A stretch of DNA of 64,000 bases from Thalassotalea_F euphylliae (GTDB lineage: Bacteria; Pseudomonadota; Gammaproteobacteria; Enterobacterales; Alteromonadaceae): contig NZ_JBHUIB010000002.1 in assembly GCF_042682785.1 (NCBI RefSeq), positions 1 to 64,000 of the forward strand, read 5' to 3'. This document shows, in pieces, positions 1 through 8,911 of the stretch. Positions within the stretch are counted from its first letter, which is position 1, and the number at the start of each line of letters is the position of its first letter. The translations under genes were made by a program, and so were the position numbers. Under the pieces are notes generated by a model that did no database searches, was not told the origin of the DNA, and was given only the letters and a program-made list of their open reading frames with translations.

Positions 1-150
1 TTCCCTGGGACGGGGCTAAGGACAACGAAAGGACTCGTTAAGGATATACTAGGGACAGTTTTTTAAGGATGAAGCGGGAACACTAATTGTGTGCAGGATG
101 CACAAAAAGCTAGATAAAAAAATGCGCCTCAATGAGGCGCATTTTTCTTT
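1..150 (+). ncRNA. CsrB/RsmZ-like CsrA-sequestering small RNA (3' part; 5' end outside window)
   Basis: About 100 bases carry eight GGA motifs (near 8, 20, 31, 42, 53, 67, 77 and 96). Two are displayed in loops of small hairpins: AACGA/TCGTT (24-28/35-39) around AAGGAC, and GTGCA/TGCAC (91-95/99-103) around GGA. The stretch ends in a strong GC hairpin followed by T residues. GGA in hairpin loops is the known binding site of CsrA/RsmA, and CsrB/CsrC/RsmY/RsmZ RNAs are arrays of such sites closed by a terminator. No open reading frame is evident here. The RNA presumably titrates CsrA. The promoter and most 5' repeats lie outside the window, so the full length is unknown. The family assignment is inferred from pattern, not from an alignment. 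Confidence 0.72.
121..150 (+). terminator. Rho-independent terminator of the CsrB-like RNA
   Basis: A near-perfect 11-bp inverted repeat (121-131 and 133-143; the real loop is larger) is followed by a T-rich tract at 142-150. The tail direction fits an RNA transcribed from the left edge of the window. Confidence 0.85.
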
Positions 151-259
151 TATAGGTTTTAATATTTTAGTGTGTTGCCTGCAGTCTGCTGTTACGTCAA
201 CTCGCTGCTCACCTTTAGCAAGTATCGGTCAACACGAATAGGTTGCCTAATGAGCGCCC

Positions 260-1342
260 TTAATAATCTACAAACTTTGCATATGCGTTATGTTTACCTA
301 ACGCAGACTGGCTGCCTTTCAGGGAAAATTCATAGCCACATAACTCAAAGCTTCCGCGAAATGCCACCAGCTGAAGGAGCGATTTCGTGTCTATCGGTGA
401 GAAGTAAGCAAAATAATCACTACCGTTTTCCACCGTAACGTCCAATGTACGTACTTTTTTGCCGTTGTTGAATGTAATTTGGCTACAGCTTTTATCACCA
501 TCACCTGTCGTTTGTGACCATATTTGTTGTTCAGGGGTTTGATCGCCTTGCCAGTATATTGACAAACCATCGTACTGATTCAAATACAAGGTAAAATTAT
601 CAGGCATGGGAAGCGGATACTCGCGCGTCATTAATTGTGAGTTTTGCAGTACCTGTTCTGATGCTTCAAGTTCTTGCGCTTCAACATTACTCTCATCAGA
701 GCCTGTCAGGAATATCGCAAAGCTAGCTAAAACAATAAGCGATGCTAAGGCCATAAGTAGTGTTTTTTTATTATTAAAGACTACAGACAAATCAATTGAG
801 GCCCCAGATGTCTCCTCTGATGTTGATGGCGTGTTGATTCGAGAATACTGCTCGGTACGCTGGTAAAGCTGTTCATCGGATACCGCCATTGCTGAGCTAC
901 CATCTAGACTCGGCTCGACACGAAAACTACGAGTGTTAACTTGTTTGTTATAACGCGATAAGTCTACAGGACCCATATAGCCCAAAATATGGTTATTCTC
1001 TTTACTGGGCAGTCGATAGCTCAGCCCTGTTATTGTTGCTGCAGAGACTTGAAGCCAACCAAATACACTCATTTCCAACAGTAAGAATAAAGCGCCAAAG
1101 AGAAAAATTACTACTGGCAGTGACCATGCAGCGGGAAATTTTACATGCGCGTCGTTAAGTCGGCGTCTCATTGATAGTGAATTTACTATCGCTCCCAAAA
1201 TAAGGAATACTGCTGAGACGGTTTTACTATCAAATATTGCAATGCTTAAAAGAAAGAATAAGGTGCTAACAAGGGATATTGAAAATAAGCGAGCGTTGTT
1301 ATCAGCGCCGCGCAGACAAAAGAGAGATTGAATAAATTGCAC
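260..1342 (-). CDS. DUF805-like membrane protein with extra C-terminal anchored domain
   Basis: 360 aa. Residues 1-100 contain three to four hydrophobic segments and a basic RRRLND motif (about 59-64) resembling the RR-x-HD signature of DUF805 inner-membrane proteins. A polar linker (about 111-190) is followed by another membrane segment (194-213) and a C-terminal domain of about 145 residues predicted to be outside the cytoplasm, with two cysteines (near 282 and 338). Ordinary DUF805 proteins are about 120-150 aa, so this one is much longer. It is the last gene of a minus-strand group with the DUF3301 and DUF3549 genes (12-bp and about 20-bp gaps). Function unknown; the DUF805 link is by motif and topology only. 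Confidence 0.6.
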   Translation of the reverse strand: MQFIQSLFCLRGADNNARLFSISLVSTLFFLLSIAIFDSKTVSAVFLILGAIVNSLSMRRRLNDAHVKFPAAWSLPVVIFLFGALFLLLEMSVFGWLQVSAATITGLSYRLPSKENNHILGYMGPVDLSRYNKQVNTRSFRVEPSLDGSSAMAVSDEQLYQRTEQYSRINTPSTSEETSGASIDLSVVFNNKKTLLMALASLIVLASFAIFLTGSDESNVEAQELEASEQVLQNSQLMTREYPLPMPDNFTLYLNQYDGLSIYWQGDQTPEQQIWSQTTGDGDKSCSQITFNNGKKVRTLDVTVENGSDYFAYFSPIDTKSLLQLVAFRGSFELCGYEFSLKGSQSALGKHNAYAKFVDY

Positions 1343-1354
1343 AGTAGCCTCTTG

Positions 1355-1657
1355 TTATTGTATTCGAAATGCAGGCAAATCTACTTTATCAAGCTTTAGG
1401 CCGTTTAGGTACAGCAAGCCTTGCACGCTAGACTCACCGTCTCCACTGAATTCAAATTCGAAACAGCTAACAATATGAAAACCTTTTCTTTTACTAAAAG
1501 CGGGGCGAGCAGTACGTCTTGCAATTGACATAAACTGCAATCCTTGCTGTTTGCAATATCTGCCAGCATGGGCTCGGGCCATTTCAGCGACTTTACGTAA
1601 GTACCAAAAGTACCAACCAATGAGGAAAATAAAAAGAAAGAGATAAATGTCAGCCAT
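1355..1657 (-). CDS. DUF3301 family small membrane protein
   Basis: 100 aa. One N-terminal transmembrane segment (about 2-19) is followed by a basic, Arg-rich cytoplasmic region and a short beta-rich tail. Size, the N-terminal membrane span with YFWYLRKVAEMA, and the position next to DUF3549, yqcC and truC match the DUF3301 family, which keeps this neighbourhood in Vibrionales and Alteromonadales. No function is established for the family. It is probably co-transcribed with the DUF3549 gene upstream and the DUF805-like gene downstream. Confidence 0.7.
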   Translation of the reverse strand: MADIYLFLFIFLIGWYFWYLRKVAEMARAHAGRYCKQQGLQFMSIARRTARPAFSKRKGFHIVSCFEFEFSGDGESSVQGLLYLNGLKLDKVDLPAFRIQ

Positions 1658-1677
1658 ACATGCTTTCCAAATCGTGA

Positions 1678-2691
1678 TTATCTGAACAGTAAACCAATGG
1701 CTTTAGCCAATGATTCATCGCGTTGCTCTGAACGCATTACAGCAAAGACATGGTGGCGGAGTTCTGGAATACCAACTAAATCCTTAAAAATAGCGCTAAA
1801 CAATGATAAATCTTCTCGTTGTGACAACAGAGTTAGATACTTGTTGAGCAATGCTGGTTCGCTAAATACTTCCCAGCATCTGCCAGCTAGCGTAATAAGC
1901 GTATCGTCGTCAGGTTTTTGATTAAGTATGTCGGTTATGTACGCTTTTACATGTGGATGATTAGAGGAACTCGCTAAAGCGCGTAGTAAGTGTAGTTTGT
2001 CATCTGCATTTACTGCTTGTTTCGCGCAGCGAATTAACTCATCAATAACCTGTACGGGTAATATGTAATTCTCTAAAGCTAAACACAAGGCATTTAATAC
2101 AGGCGCAGGGTAGTGACCAATATTTGTGGCAATAGCCTTATAGGTAGCTGGTTCTTCGATGCGAGCAGCCACATCGGAAATCCCCTGTATGCCTATCGTT
2201 TGCCAGTCTTGCCAGTCGCGTTGACCACTGATGTATTCTTGCGCTGTTTCAAAATGAATGCTGGCAGCTTGCTTTAATTCAACCTTCAACATGCTGTTTA
2301 AAGTAGCCAGCTTATATTCTGCGGGCTGAAAATTGTATGGGTTGCTTTTCAGCAGTTCTTCTTGTTTTTCACTTGGGTCTTGCGTCAAGTCTGAACCTAG
2401 TGCCTCAATGATGATGGCAATAAAGTGATTACGAGCCCCTTGATTTAGCAAACCTCTTTCATCGAGTGGTAAACGCACAAACCACAAATAGGGTGACTTA
2501 GAAGGTGGTTGCCAGAAGGCTATCGCTAAACTTGCCTGGCCTTGACTTGGAAAAGGGTACGGCAACTGATTTTGCTCTACTTTATTGAATGTGTCTTTAG
2601 ACATTTTGGCAATGCGACGACCAATGTCATAAATGCGAAATTGGCTGTTCGAAAGTGAAAGCAACTCAGAAATAGTATCGATACGATCCAT
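1678..2691 (-). CDS. DUF3549 family protein
   Basis: 337 aa from the ATG at 2691, giving a protein beginning MDRIDTISELL. The frame stays open upstream to 2883 but that part overlaps yqcC on the other strand and crosses the divergent promoter region, so the shorter form is preferred. It is a soluble, probably helical-repeat protein: the second half has several two-helix units of the HEAT type (for example around DKLHLLRALASSSNHPHVKAY in full context). The family is known from genome context only. It shares a divergent promoter region with yqcC-truC and heads the DUF3549-DUF3301-DUF805-like group. Confidence 0.72.
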   Translation of the reverse strand: MDRIDTISELLSLSNSQFRIYDIGRRIAKMSKDTFNKVEQNQLPYPFPSQGQASLAIAFWQPPSKSPYLWFVRLPLDERGLLNQGARNHFIAIIIEALGSDLTQDPSEKQEELLKSNPYNFQPAEYKLATLNSMLKVELKQAASIHFETAQEYISGQRDWQDWQTIGIQGISDVAARIEEPATYKAIATNIGHYPAPVLNALCLALENYILPVQVIDELIRCAKQAVNADDKLHLLRALASSSNHPHVKAYITDILNQKPDDDTLITLAGRCWEVFSEPALLNKYLTLLSQREDLSLFSAIFKDLVGIPELRHHVFAVMRSEQRDESLAKAIGLLFR

Positions 2692-2721
2692 AATGGGAAA
2701 AAACAGTCGAATTTTTTTCGA

Positions 2722-2729
2722 ATTATAAT
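2722..2729. promoter_or_regulatory. Overlapping divergent -10 elements between DUF3549 and yqcC
   Basis: The 71-bp gap between the two starts contains ATTATAAT, which reads as a perfect TATAAT on both strands (plus 2724-2729, minus 2727-2722). A small inverted repeat TCGAA/TTCGA lies just upstream on the plus strand (about 2707-2721). No convincing -35 is visible in either direction. This is an inferred promoter. Confidence 0.4.
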
Positions 2730-2762
2730 GATAATGGCGCCGCAAAACTATGAGTAAATCAC

Positions 2763-3116
2763 ATGAATACTGCATCATCGAATGTAAATAACCTATTAAA
2801 TAAATTAGAGCAGGCGCTGAAATCCTCAAAGCTCTGGAGTGTTGATGCACCTTTGCCAGAGCAATTGGCCAGTGTGCAGCCATTTTGTGTAGATACGTTA
2901 AGGTTTGAACAATGGTTGCAGTTTATCTTTATACCGAAAATGCAAGAACTGTTGGCTCAACAGCTGCCATTACCAAATCAAATTGCGCTATGTCCAATGG
3001 CAGAAGAGGCGTTTGCTCCAATGGGCGATGCCGCCGCTGATATTGTTAATGTACTTGGTGATATCGATGAAGCACTCAGTGGCCAGCGTATGCAGCAAAA
3101 GTTTTTGCACAACTAA
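2763..3116 (+). CDS. yqcC: YqcC family protein
   Basis: 117 aa. It closely follows the YqcC pattern: an N-terminal amphipathic helix, a W-x-x-D-x-P-x-P-E-Q segment (W25 onward), QPFCVDTL (about 39-46), FEQWLQFIFIPKM (48-60) and a C-terminal acidic helix. It is a small all-helical cytoplasmic protein of unknown role, almost always encoded directly upstream of truC, as here (72-bp gap). The start ATG has only a weak upstream purine stretch. Recognition of the family is confident; no molecular function is known to me. Confidence 0.85.
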   Translation: MNTASSNVNNLLNKLEQALKSSKLWSVDAPLPEQLASVQPFCVDTLRFEQWLQFIFIPKMQELLAQQLPLPNQIALCPMAEEAFAPMGDAAADIVNVLGDIDEALSGQRMQQKFLHN

Positions 3117-3188
3117 CGTTGAGTTGGCCAACGTCCTTCAAAACGCATTTTCCGAGATATTTGAAGAATTTTATAGTGAATAACGCCT

Positions 3189-3947
3189 GTGATCATAACT
3201 GAAAAACCTACGTTAACTATCTTGTACCAAGATGAGCATATTGTTGCGATAGATAAGCCGGCAAGCCTTTTTGTCCACCGCAGCTTTTTAGATAAGAATG
3301 AACGTTTCTTTGCGCTTCAGCTATTACGTGATCAACTAGGGCAGTACGTGTATCCCGTTCACAGATTGGATAAGCCCACAAGTGGGGTATTGCTGTTTGC
3401 ACTAAGTTCTGAGGTTGCTCGTACGCTGACTGAAGCTTTTACTGAAAGAGAGGTCAGCAAAACTTACTATGCACTCGTTCGTGGTTTCTTGGAAAAGCAA
3501 GTAACAGTAGATTACCCGCTTAAGGAGAAGCTCGATAAAATTGGCGATAAATATGCCAGTGAAGATACTGAAGCAAAAGACGCTCTGACATGCTTTGAGA
3601 CGTTATGCCAAGGTACAATTGATAAGCCATTGGGTAAATACAATTCAGTACGTTACTCGTTGGTAAAGGCAACACCCAAAACAGGTAGAAGACATCAAAT
3701 CAGACGTCACTTAGCCCATTTACGCTACCCCATCATCGGTGATGTTAATTACGGGGATAACAAGCAAAATCCATTTTTTGCGCAAGAATTTGGTTTTCGA
3801 CGACTCATGCTATTCGCACAATCGTTGACGTTTCCTCATCCAGTAACAAAAACGCCGGTAACAATAGCGGCGACGTTTGATGAGCAATGGTTAGCGGTAT
3901 TTGACCATTTAGGCTGGCAACCGCCTCAACTAGAAGAAAGCGCTTAA
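3189..3947 (+). CDS. truC: tRNA pseudouridine(65) synthase TruC
   Basis: 252 aa, RluA-type pseudouridine synthase. It has the catalytic-Asp motif HRLDKPTSGVLLFA (Asp at about residue 60), the N-terminal DEHIVAIDKPA strand, the KTYYALVRG motif and the C-terminal TGRRHQIRRHLAHL motif. TruC isomerises U65 in certain tRNAs (tRNA-Ile1 and tRNA-Asp in E. coli). Length matches the family (about 250-260 aa). The start is GTG. It pairs with yqcC upstream. Its stop (3945-3947) is one base from the stop of the convergent lipoprotein gene. Confidence 0.92.
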   Translation: MIITEKPTLTILYQDEHIVAIDKPASLFVHRSFLDKNERFFALQLLRDQLGQYVYPVHRLDKPTSGVLLFALSSEVARTLTEAFTEREVSKTYYALVRGFLEKQVTVDYPLKEKLDKIGDKYASEDTEAKDALTCFETLCQGTIDKPLGKYNSVRYSLVKATPKTGRRHQIRRHLAHLRYPIIGDVNYGDNKQNPFFAQEFGFRRLMLFAQSLTFPHPVTKTPVTIAATFDEQWLAVFDHLGWQPPQLEESA

Positions 3948-3948
3948 A

Positions 3949-4293
3949 TTAGCGTAGCTTTTGTGTAGGGCCAGCTAGGCGCACAAAGTTACTGTCGTAC
4001 TGGTCATATAGCCAATCTAGATGATGTTGTCCATACGCTGGCTTCTCAGACTTTGGCCCTTTAATCATGACATAACCTACTTGTTGCAACTGGAACGTTT
4101 GCATTCGCGTTTGTTCAAATTGTTCCATCATAATTTGGTCTGCTGTTGTAGGGCGCTTTAGTAAACTAATCAACAATTCCGTGTCGTTTGTTAACGGCTT
4201 TTTCTCATTGTCTACTTGGAAGTCTGAATTTGTATTACAGCCAGTTAGAAGTAGGGCGAAAACAAGTGTTAAGTACGTGAATAATTTGCTCAT
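3949..4293 (-). CDS. Small putative lipoprotein
   Basis: 114 aa with a typical lipoprotein signal: basic start, hydrophobic core and lipobox LLTGC (lipidated Cys19). The mature part is polar, with a glutamine/methionine-rich helix (about 52-72) and a C-terminal stretch containing YGQHHLDWLYDQYDSNFVRL. I do not recognise the family. It stands alone between truC (convergent, one base apart) and the dapD terminator region, so context gives no function. Confidence 0.6.
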   Translation of the reverse strand: MSKLFTYLTLVFALLLTGCNTNSDFQVDNEKKPLTNDTELLISLLKRPTTADQIMMEQFEQTRMQTFQLQQVGYVMIKGPKSEKPAYGQHHLDWLYDQYDSNFVRLAGPTQKLR

Positions 4294-4450
4294 GATTAAG
4301 GTCGATAGTTACTGCCAATAACCTTACTCAGCAAGCGTTATACCAATGGAAAAATTGACGCGGAGAATAAGCCTTGATTTGTCGCTAACTACTTAATAAT
4401 GAATGAATTAAAAAATTCCGAGCGTTAGGTGTTTGAAATAAAATAAGGTA

Positions 4451-4492
4451 TAAAAAAGCGCTAATTTCAAGGAGTCAAAAAACTAGCGCTTC
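4451..4492 (-). terminator. Rho-independent terminator downstream of dapD
   Basis: On the minus strand the 8-bp stem AAGCGCTA/TAGCGCTT (4491-4484 and 4463-4456) is followed by a run of T residues (4457-4452), about 40 bases past the dapD stop. It should end the map-glnD-dapD transcript. Confidence 0.75.
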
Positions 4493-4532
4493 TAAAGGGG
4501 TTACGTTAAAACGTAGAATTTTCGTGGCAAGT

Positions 4533-5363
4533 TTATTCGTCAGATACTGAACGCAGTAAAGCGTTAATGCCTACTTTTGCACGTGTTTTTGCATCAACTT
4601 TTTTAACGATAATAGCGGCATATAAGCTGTATGTACCGCACTTAGAAGGTAAATTGCCTGGCACAACAACAGAGCCAGCAGGTACTCTTCCGTAATGCGT
4701 TTCACCGGTTTCACGATCGTAAATTCGTGTGCTTTGACCAATGTAAACACCCATTGATATAACAGCGCCTTCTTCAACAACAACGCCTTCTACTATCTCA
4801 GAACGAGCGCCGATAAAACAGTTATCTTCAATAATAGTCGGGCCCGCTTGCAGCGGTTCAAGCACGCCACCAATACCTACACCGCCAGAAAGGTGAACGT
4901 TCTTACCTATTTGTGCGCATGAGCCCACAGTTGCCCAGGTGTCTACCATTGTGCCGTCATCAACGTAAGCGCCAATGTTCACATAGCTTGGCATGACTAC
5001 AACGTTTTTACCGACAAAGCTGCCAGTGCGAACGGTGGCAGGCGGCACTACACGCACCCCATCGGCTTCAAACATTTCTTGCGTGTAATCACTATATTTA
5101 AGTGGAACTTTATCGAAATACTTAGATTCAGCACCATCAACTACTTCGTTGTCCCAGATGCGGAAGCTAAGCAACACTGCTTTTTTCAGCCATTGGTGAA
5201 CAACCCACTCACCAGCAACTTTTTCAGCAACGCGAGCTGAGCCGTTATTTAATGCGGCGAGTGCAGCTAATACTGCATCTTTAACTTCCGCTGAAACGGT
5301 AGAAGGTGAGATCGACATACGATCTTCAAAGGCTTGTTCAATAATGGCTTGTAGGTTATCCAT
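4533..5363 (-). CDS. dapD: 2,3,4,5-tetrahydropyridine-2,6-dicarboxylate N-succinyltransferase
   Basis: 276 aa. An N-terminal helical domain (1-100) precedes a left-handed beta-helix of hexapeptide repeats (about 105-235: VGKNVVVMPSYVNIGAYVDDGTMV, GKNVHLSGGVGIGGV and similar), then a short C-terminal beta segment. DapD transfers succinyl from succinyl-CoA to tetrahydrodipicolinate in the lysine/meso-diaminopimelate pathway. Length equals the enterobacterial enzyme (about 274). It is the third gene of a map-glnD-dapD operon (18-bp gap after glnD), a common gammaproteobacterial order. A terminator follows. Confidence 0.95.
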   Translation of the reverse strand: MDNLQAIIEQAFEDRMSISPSTVSAEVKDAVLAALAALNNGSARVAEKVAGEWVVHQWLKKAVLLSFRIWDNEVVDGAESKYFDKVPLKYSDYTQEMFEADGVRVVPPATVRTGSFVGKNVVVMPSYVNIGAYVDDGTMVDTWATVGSCAQIGKNVHLSGGVGIGGVLEPLQAGPTIIEDNCFIGARSEIVEGVVVEEGAVISMGVYIGQSTRIYDRETGETHYGRVPAGSVVVPGNLPSKCGTYSLYAAIIVKKVDAKTRAKVGINALLRSVSDE

Positions 5364-5381
5364 AAGTTGTTCCTTGTTCGT

Positions 5382-8006
5382 TTACACGATGTCGCCACAA
5401 AGGCGCTCATTTAGTATTTCTTTTTCTGTGTCGGTTAGCGCTTTATTTTCTGCATTGGAAATAGTGAAAATATCCTCTGCTCGCTCACCAAACGTGGTAA
5501 TTTTTGCGGTGTGAATACGCAGTTTCAAGTCAGAAAATACTTGGGCAAAACTAGCGAGCAGACCAGGGCGATCAGTCGTTATGATTTCCAACATTGTGGT
5601 ATTTTTTATATCTGATTGAATAAAGCTGACCTGCGTTTTCAAATTAAATGTTTTCAGTCGTTTAGAAACAGGTTGTACTTCAATTGTTGCCAGTGTTTCT
5701 TGGTTTAGGCGAGACGTCAGTGATGTCGCAATTTCTTGCATACGAAACTCATCTGAAATCGGCTTTGAGTGGTGGTCTAAGACAACAAAAGTGTTTAAGG
5801 TAAAACCTGTTTTACTCGTGATGATTTTTGCGTCGTGTATCGACAGTTTTCTGTTACCTAATATGGAAACTGTATTCGCGAAAATGTTGTTGCGTTCAGC
5901 AGTAAATACAAACACTTCGGTACCGCCACGATAAGGCTTTGGACTGACAAGTACGAGTGGATTGTCTCTGTCGTGGTTGAGAATATGTTTGGTATGCCAT
6001 GTAATTTGCGCAGGCGAATATCGTAAGAAGTAATCGGCTTTAAACTCTTGCCATAACGGCTCAATAACCTCTTCGCTGATACCAAGCTCGGAGAGCATTT
6101 GTAATGCTTCATCTTGGTTTTCGCGAATCTTCGCACGCAGATCAACAGGTTTTTCCAAGCCATGACGGAAAGCGCGTTTGGTCGCTGTATATAGTTCTTG
6201 GAGTAAATTCGCTTTCCAACTGTTCCACAGGCTCTCGTTGGTTGCGCGCATGTCAGCAACAGTCAAACAATATAGGTAATCAAGATGTGCTTCATCACGA
6301 ACGACTTCGGCAAAGTCTTTGATGACTTGCTCATCCGAGATATCTTTACGTTGTGCTGTGACCGACATGGTCAAGTGTTCTTTGACTAGCCAAGAAATCA
6401 TACGGCCATCGTGGTCGTTAATGTTGTGTGCTTTGGCGAAGTTAAGCGCATCAACAGCACCAAGTTCTGCGTGGTCACCTCCACGCCCCTTCGCGATATC
6501 GTGGAAAATACCCGCTAAATACAATACTTCAGGTTTTCGGATACGCTGTACGATCTTGCTACACAATGGGAATTCGTGATCGTGCTCTGGTTGGCTAAAG
6601 CGATACAAGTTTTTGATCAGTCGATAGCTGTGCTCGTCAACAGAGTATGCGTGGAACAAGTCAAACTGCATTTGTCCGACGATTGAGCGCCATTCTGGTA
6701 AGTACGATGCCAAAATACTGTGTCTATGCATTAACGAAAAGGCTAAGCCTAAGCCACGAGGATGTTTAATGATTTCTATGAAGGTGCGCCTGTTTTCTGC
6801 GTAATCATTTAATCGGCCTACAAGGCGTCGTCGAATATTACGAAGTAGGCGCAAGGTTTCAGAGTGTAGACCTTTAATTTCACTATGCTGCGCAATAATC
6901 AAAAACAGTTCCATGATTTTGACCGGACGCATAAACAGGCGAGGGCTGGTGACTTTTATTAAACCGTCGACAACGTAAAAGTCTTTATTAATCTCGATAA
7001 CTTGATTGGGCTTGTCGTCACTTAAGATTTCATCTTCAAAATGCTGAAGCAACATTTTATTGAGCTCGGCAACGCGACCAATGATTCGGAAGAAACGCTT
7101 CATCATGCGTTCAACAACGGCTTTACCTGCGTCACCAAATCCCATCATCTTAGCGACATCAGCTTGATAGTCGAACAATAATCGATTTTCGCTTCTGCCA
7201 GCAACATGGTGCAATGCGAAACGCATCCGCCATAAATAGTCTTGGCACTCTACAAGCTCGGTGTACTCGTTGGCTGTCAAATAGCCGTGTTCCACCAACT
7301 CGTAGAGAGACGTCGCCATAAAGTGGCGTTTTGCTACCCAAGCAATGGTTTGGATATCACGTAAACCGCCTGGGTTTGCTTTTAAATTAGGTTCAAGCGT
7401 ATACGATGCGCCATGGTATTGATTATGACGATGCTCTTGCTCTTCTACCTTAGCTAAGAAAAATTTCTTTGACGTCCAAAAAACATCTTCTTGCAACAAG
7501 GGTTGCAATTGCTCTGCTAACGTTTGGTTACCGCAGATTAATCGCATTTCCATTAAATTAGTGGCAATGGTTACGTCGCTAAAAGCTTGCTTTAAGCACT
7601 CTTGAATGTCTCGAACACTGTGACCAATATCAAGCTTTACATCCCACAATTGGGTAATGAATGCCCCAATTTTTTCTTCCAGATCTTTTTCAACACGCTT
7701 TTGCGTGAGCAATAAAATGTCGACATCCGAATGCGGATGAAGCTCACCTCGGCCGTAACCACCGACAGCAATAAGACTGACCTGATACTCGTCAAGTTGA
7801 TGTTGTACCCATAACTTTTCAAGTACGGCGTCTACAAACGTAGCTCGTGCGCGCACGAGGTTAAGCATGTCTTCTTCGATAAAAATGGATTGAAGCCAAG
7901 CATTAAACTCAGTGCTTAGCTGGCAAATGTCAGCACTGCTAATGACAGGAGCGCTGACACATAATGGGTCGATAAATTGACTGGGTATGAAGTTATTATT
8001 TTCCAC
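5382..8006 (-). CDS. glnD: Bifunctional uridylyltransferase/uridylyl-removing enzyme GlnD
   Basis: 874 aa. In order: nucleotidyltransferase domain with GGYGRGELHPHSDVD (82-96, holding the metal-binding Asp pair), helical linker, HD hydrolase domain with FHDIAKGRGGDH (around 510), and two C-terminal ACT domains (the first contains NNIFANTVSILGNRKLSIHDA, the second TTDRPGLLASFAQVFSDLKL). GlnD uridylylates PII proteins (GlnB/GlnK) at low glutamine and removes UMP at high glutamine, setting glutamine synthetase activity and nitrogen gene expression. Length is normal for the family (about 860-890). It sits 30 bp after map and 18 bp before dapD. Confidence 0.96.
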   Translation of the reverse strand: MENNNFIPSQFIDPLCVSAPVISSADICQLSTEFNAWLQSIFIEEDMLNLVRARATFVDAVLEKLWVQHQLDEYQVSLIAVGGYGRGELHPHSDVDILLLTQKRVEKDLEEKIGAFITQLWDVKLDIGHSVRDIQECLKQAFSDVTIATNLMEMRLICGNQTLAEQLQPLLQEDVFWTSKKFFLAKVEEQEHRHNQYHGASYTLEPNLKANPGGLRDIQTIAWVAKRHFMATSLYELVEHGYLTANEYTELVECQDYLWRMRFALHHVAGRSENRLLFDYQADVAKMMGFGDAGKAVVERMMKRFFRIIGRVAELNKMLLQHFEDEILSDDKPNQVIEINKDFYVVDGLIKVTSPRLFMRPVKIMELFLIIAQHSEIKGLHSETLRLLRNIRRRLVGRLNDYAENRRTFIEIIKHPRGLGLAFSLMHRHSILASYLPEWRSIVGQMQFDLFHAYSVDEHSYRLIKNLYRFSQPEHDHEFPLCSKIVQRIRKPEVLYLAGIFHDIAKGRGGDHAELGAVDALNFAKAHNINDHDGRMISWLVKEHLTMSVTAQRKDISDEQVIKDFAEVVRDEAHLDYLYCLTVADMRATNESLWNSWKANLLQELYTATKRAFRHGLEKPVDLRAKIRENQDEALQMLSELGISEEVIEPLWQEFKADYFLRYSPAQITWHTKHILNHDRDNPLVLVSPKPYRGGTEVFVFTAERNNIFANTVSILGNRKLSIHDAKIITSKTGFTLNTFVVLDHHSKPISDEFRMQEIATSLTSRLNQETLATIEVQPVSKRLKTFNLKTQVSFIQSDIKNTTMLEIITTDRPGLLASFAQVFSDLKLRIHTAKITTFGERAEDIFTISNAENKALTDTEKEILNERLCGDIV

Positions 8007-8036
8007 AGTGTTCTGTTCGTTAATCAGTAATAAAGG

Positions 8037-8822
8037 CTAGTTATGCAATTGGCGAGGAATAGTGTCGTCTTTACGTAAAGTAAGAATTTCACAGCCTGTA
8101 CGTGTAACAACAATAGTATGTTCCCACTGTGCTGACTTTTTGCCATCAACAGTGTAAACCGTCCAATTGTCTTCTTTATCCAGTACAGTACCTGATTTAC
8201 CCATGTTGATCATTGGCTCTACGGTAAAACACATGCCTTCAACCATCTTGGTTTTGTCATTGTTCTTGTAATGAACAATTTGTGGCTCTTCATGGAATAC
8301 TGCGCCGATACCATGACCACAGTATTCTTTCACGATACCAAAACGGCCTGATTTCTTAATGAACTTGTTTATTGCAGTGCCTATTTCACCAAACGTGTTA
8401 CCTGGCTTAATTTTTTTAAGACCAGTATAAAGTGCCTCTTGGGTAATACGGCATAGGCGACGGTCTTCAGCGGTTACATCACCCACCATGAACATTTTGC
8501 TGGTGTCACCATGATAGCCGTCGACAATAACGGTCACATCTATATTTACTATGTCACCTTCTTTTAGCGGCTCATCATTCGGGATCCCGTGACATACAAC
8601 ATGGTTTACCGATGTACAAATTGACTTTGGGAAACCGTGATAATTTAGAGGAGCAGAGATTGCGCCCTTATTTTCTGTGTATTCCGCACAGATAGTGTTG
8701 AGTTCGTCAGTAGTAACTCCCGCTTTAACGTGCTGTTCAATCATTTCTAGCAATTCAGCAGCTAAACTGCCTGCCGCACGCATTTTTTCGATTTCTTCCT
8801 GGGTTTTAATCGGAATCGTCAT
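8037..8822 (-). CDS. map: Methionine aminopeptidase, type I
   Basis: 261 aa, pita-bread fold type I enzyme without an N-terminal extension. By comparison with the E. coli enzyme the metal ligands are Asp95, Asp106, His170 (CGHGIG), Glu202 (VEPMIN) and Glu234 (QWEHT), with the active-site histidines His79 and His177. It removes the initiator methionine from nascent proteins. Start ATG at 8822 is preceded by GAGAAC. It heads map-glnD-dapD. It usually lies directly divergent to rpsB; here a DsbA-like gene is placed between them. Confidence 0.96.
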   Translation of the reverse strand: MTIPIKTQEEIEKMRAAGSLAAELLEMIEQHVKAGVTTDELNTICAEYTENKGAISAPLNYHGFPKSICTSVNHVVCHGIPNDEPLKEGDIVNIDVTVIVDGYHGDTSKMFMVGDVTAEDRRLCRITQEALYTGLKKIKPGNTFGEIGTAINKFIKKSGRFGIVKEYCGHGIGAVFHEEPQIVHYKNNDKTKMVEGMCFTVEPMINMGKSGTVLDKEDNWTVYTVDGKKSAQWEHTIVVTRTGCEILTLRKDDTIPRQLHN

Positions 8823-8911
8823 TCAGTTCTCAATATTTACAATAGTTATCGATATTCTACACAGTTTAATACGAGCTCTGTAGAAACAAAGCGTATTAAA
8901 GCGTTAAAAAA

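Noticed and set aside
2692..2883. N-terminal extension of the DUF3549 gene
   Set aside because: It would overlap yqcC and the divergent promoter; the ATG at 2691 gives a normal N-terminus.
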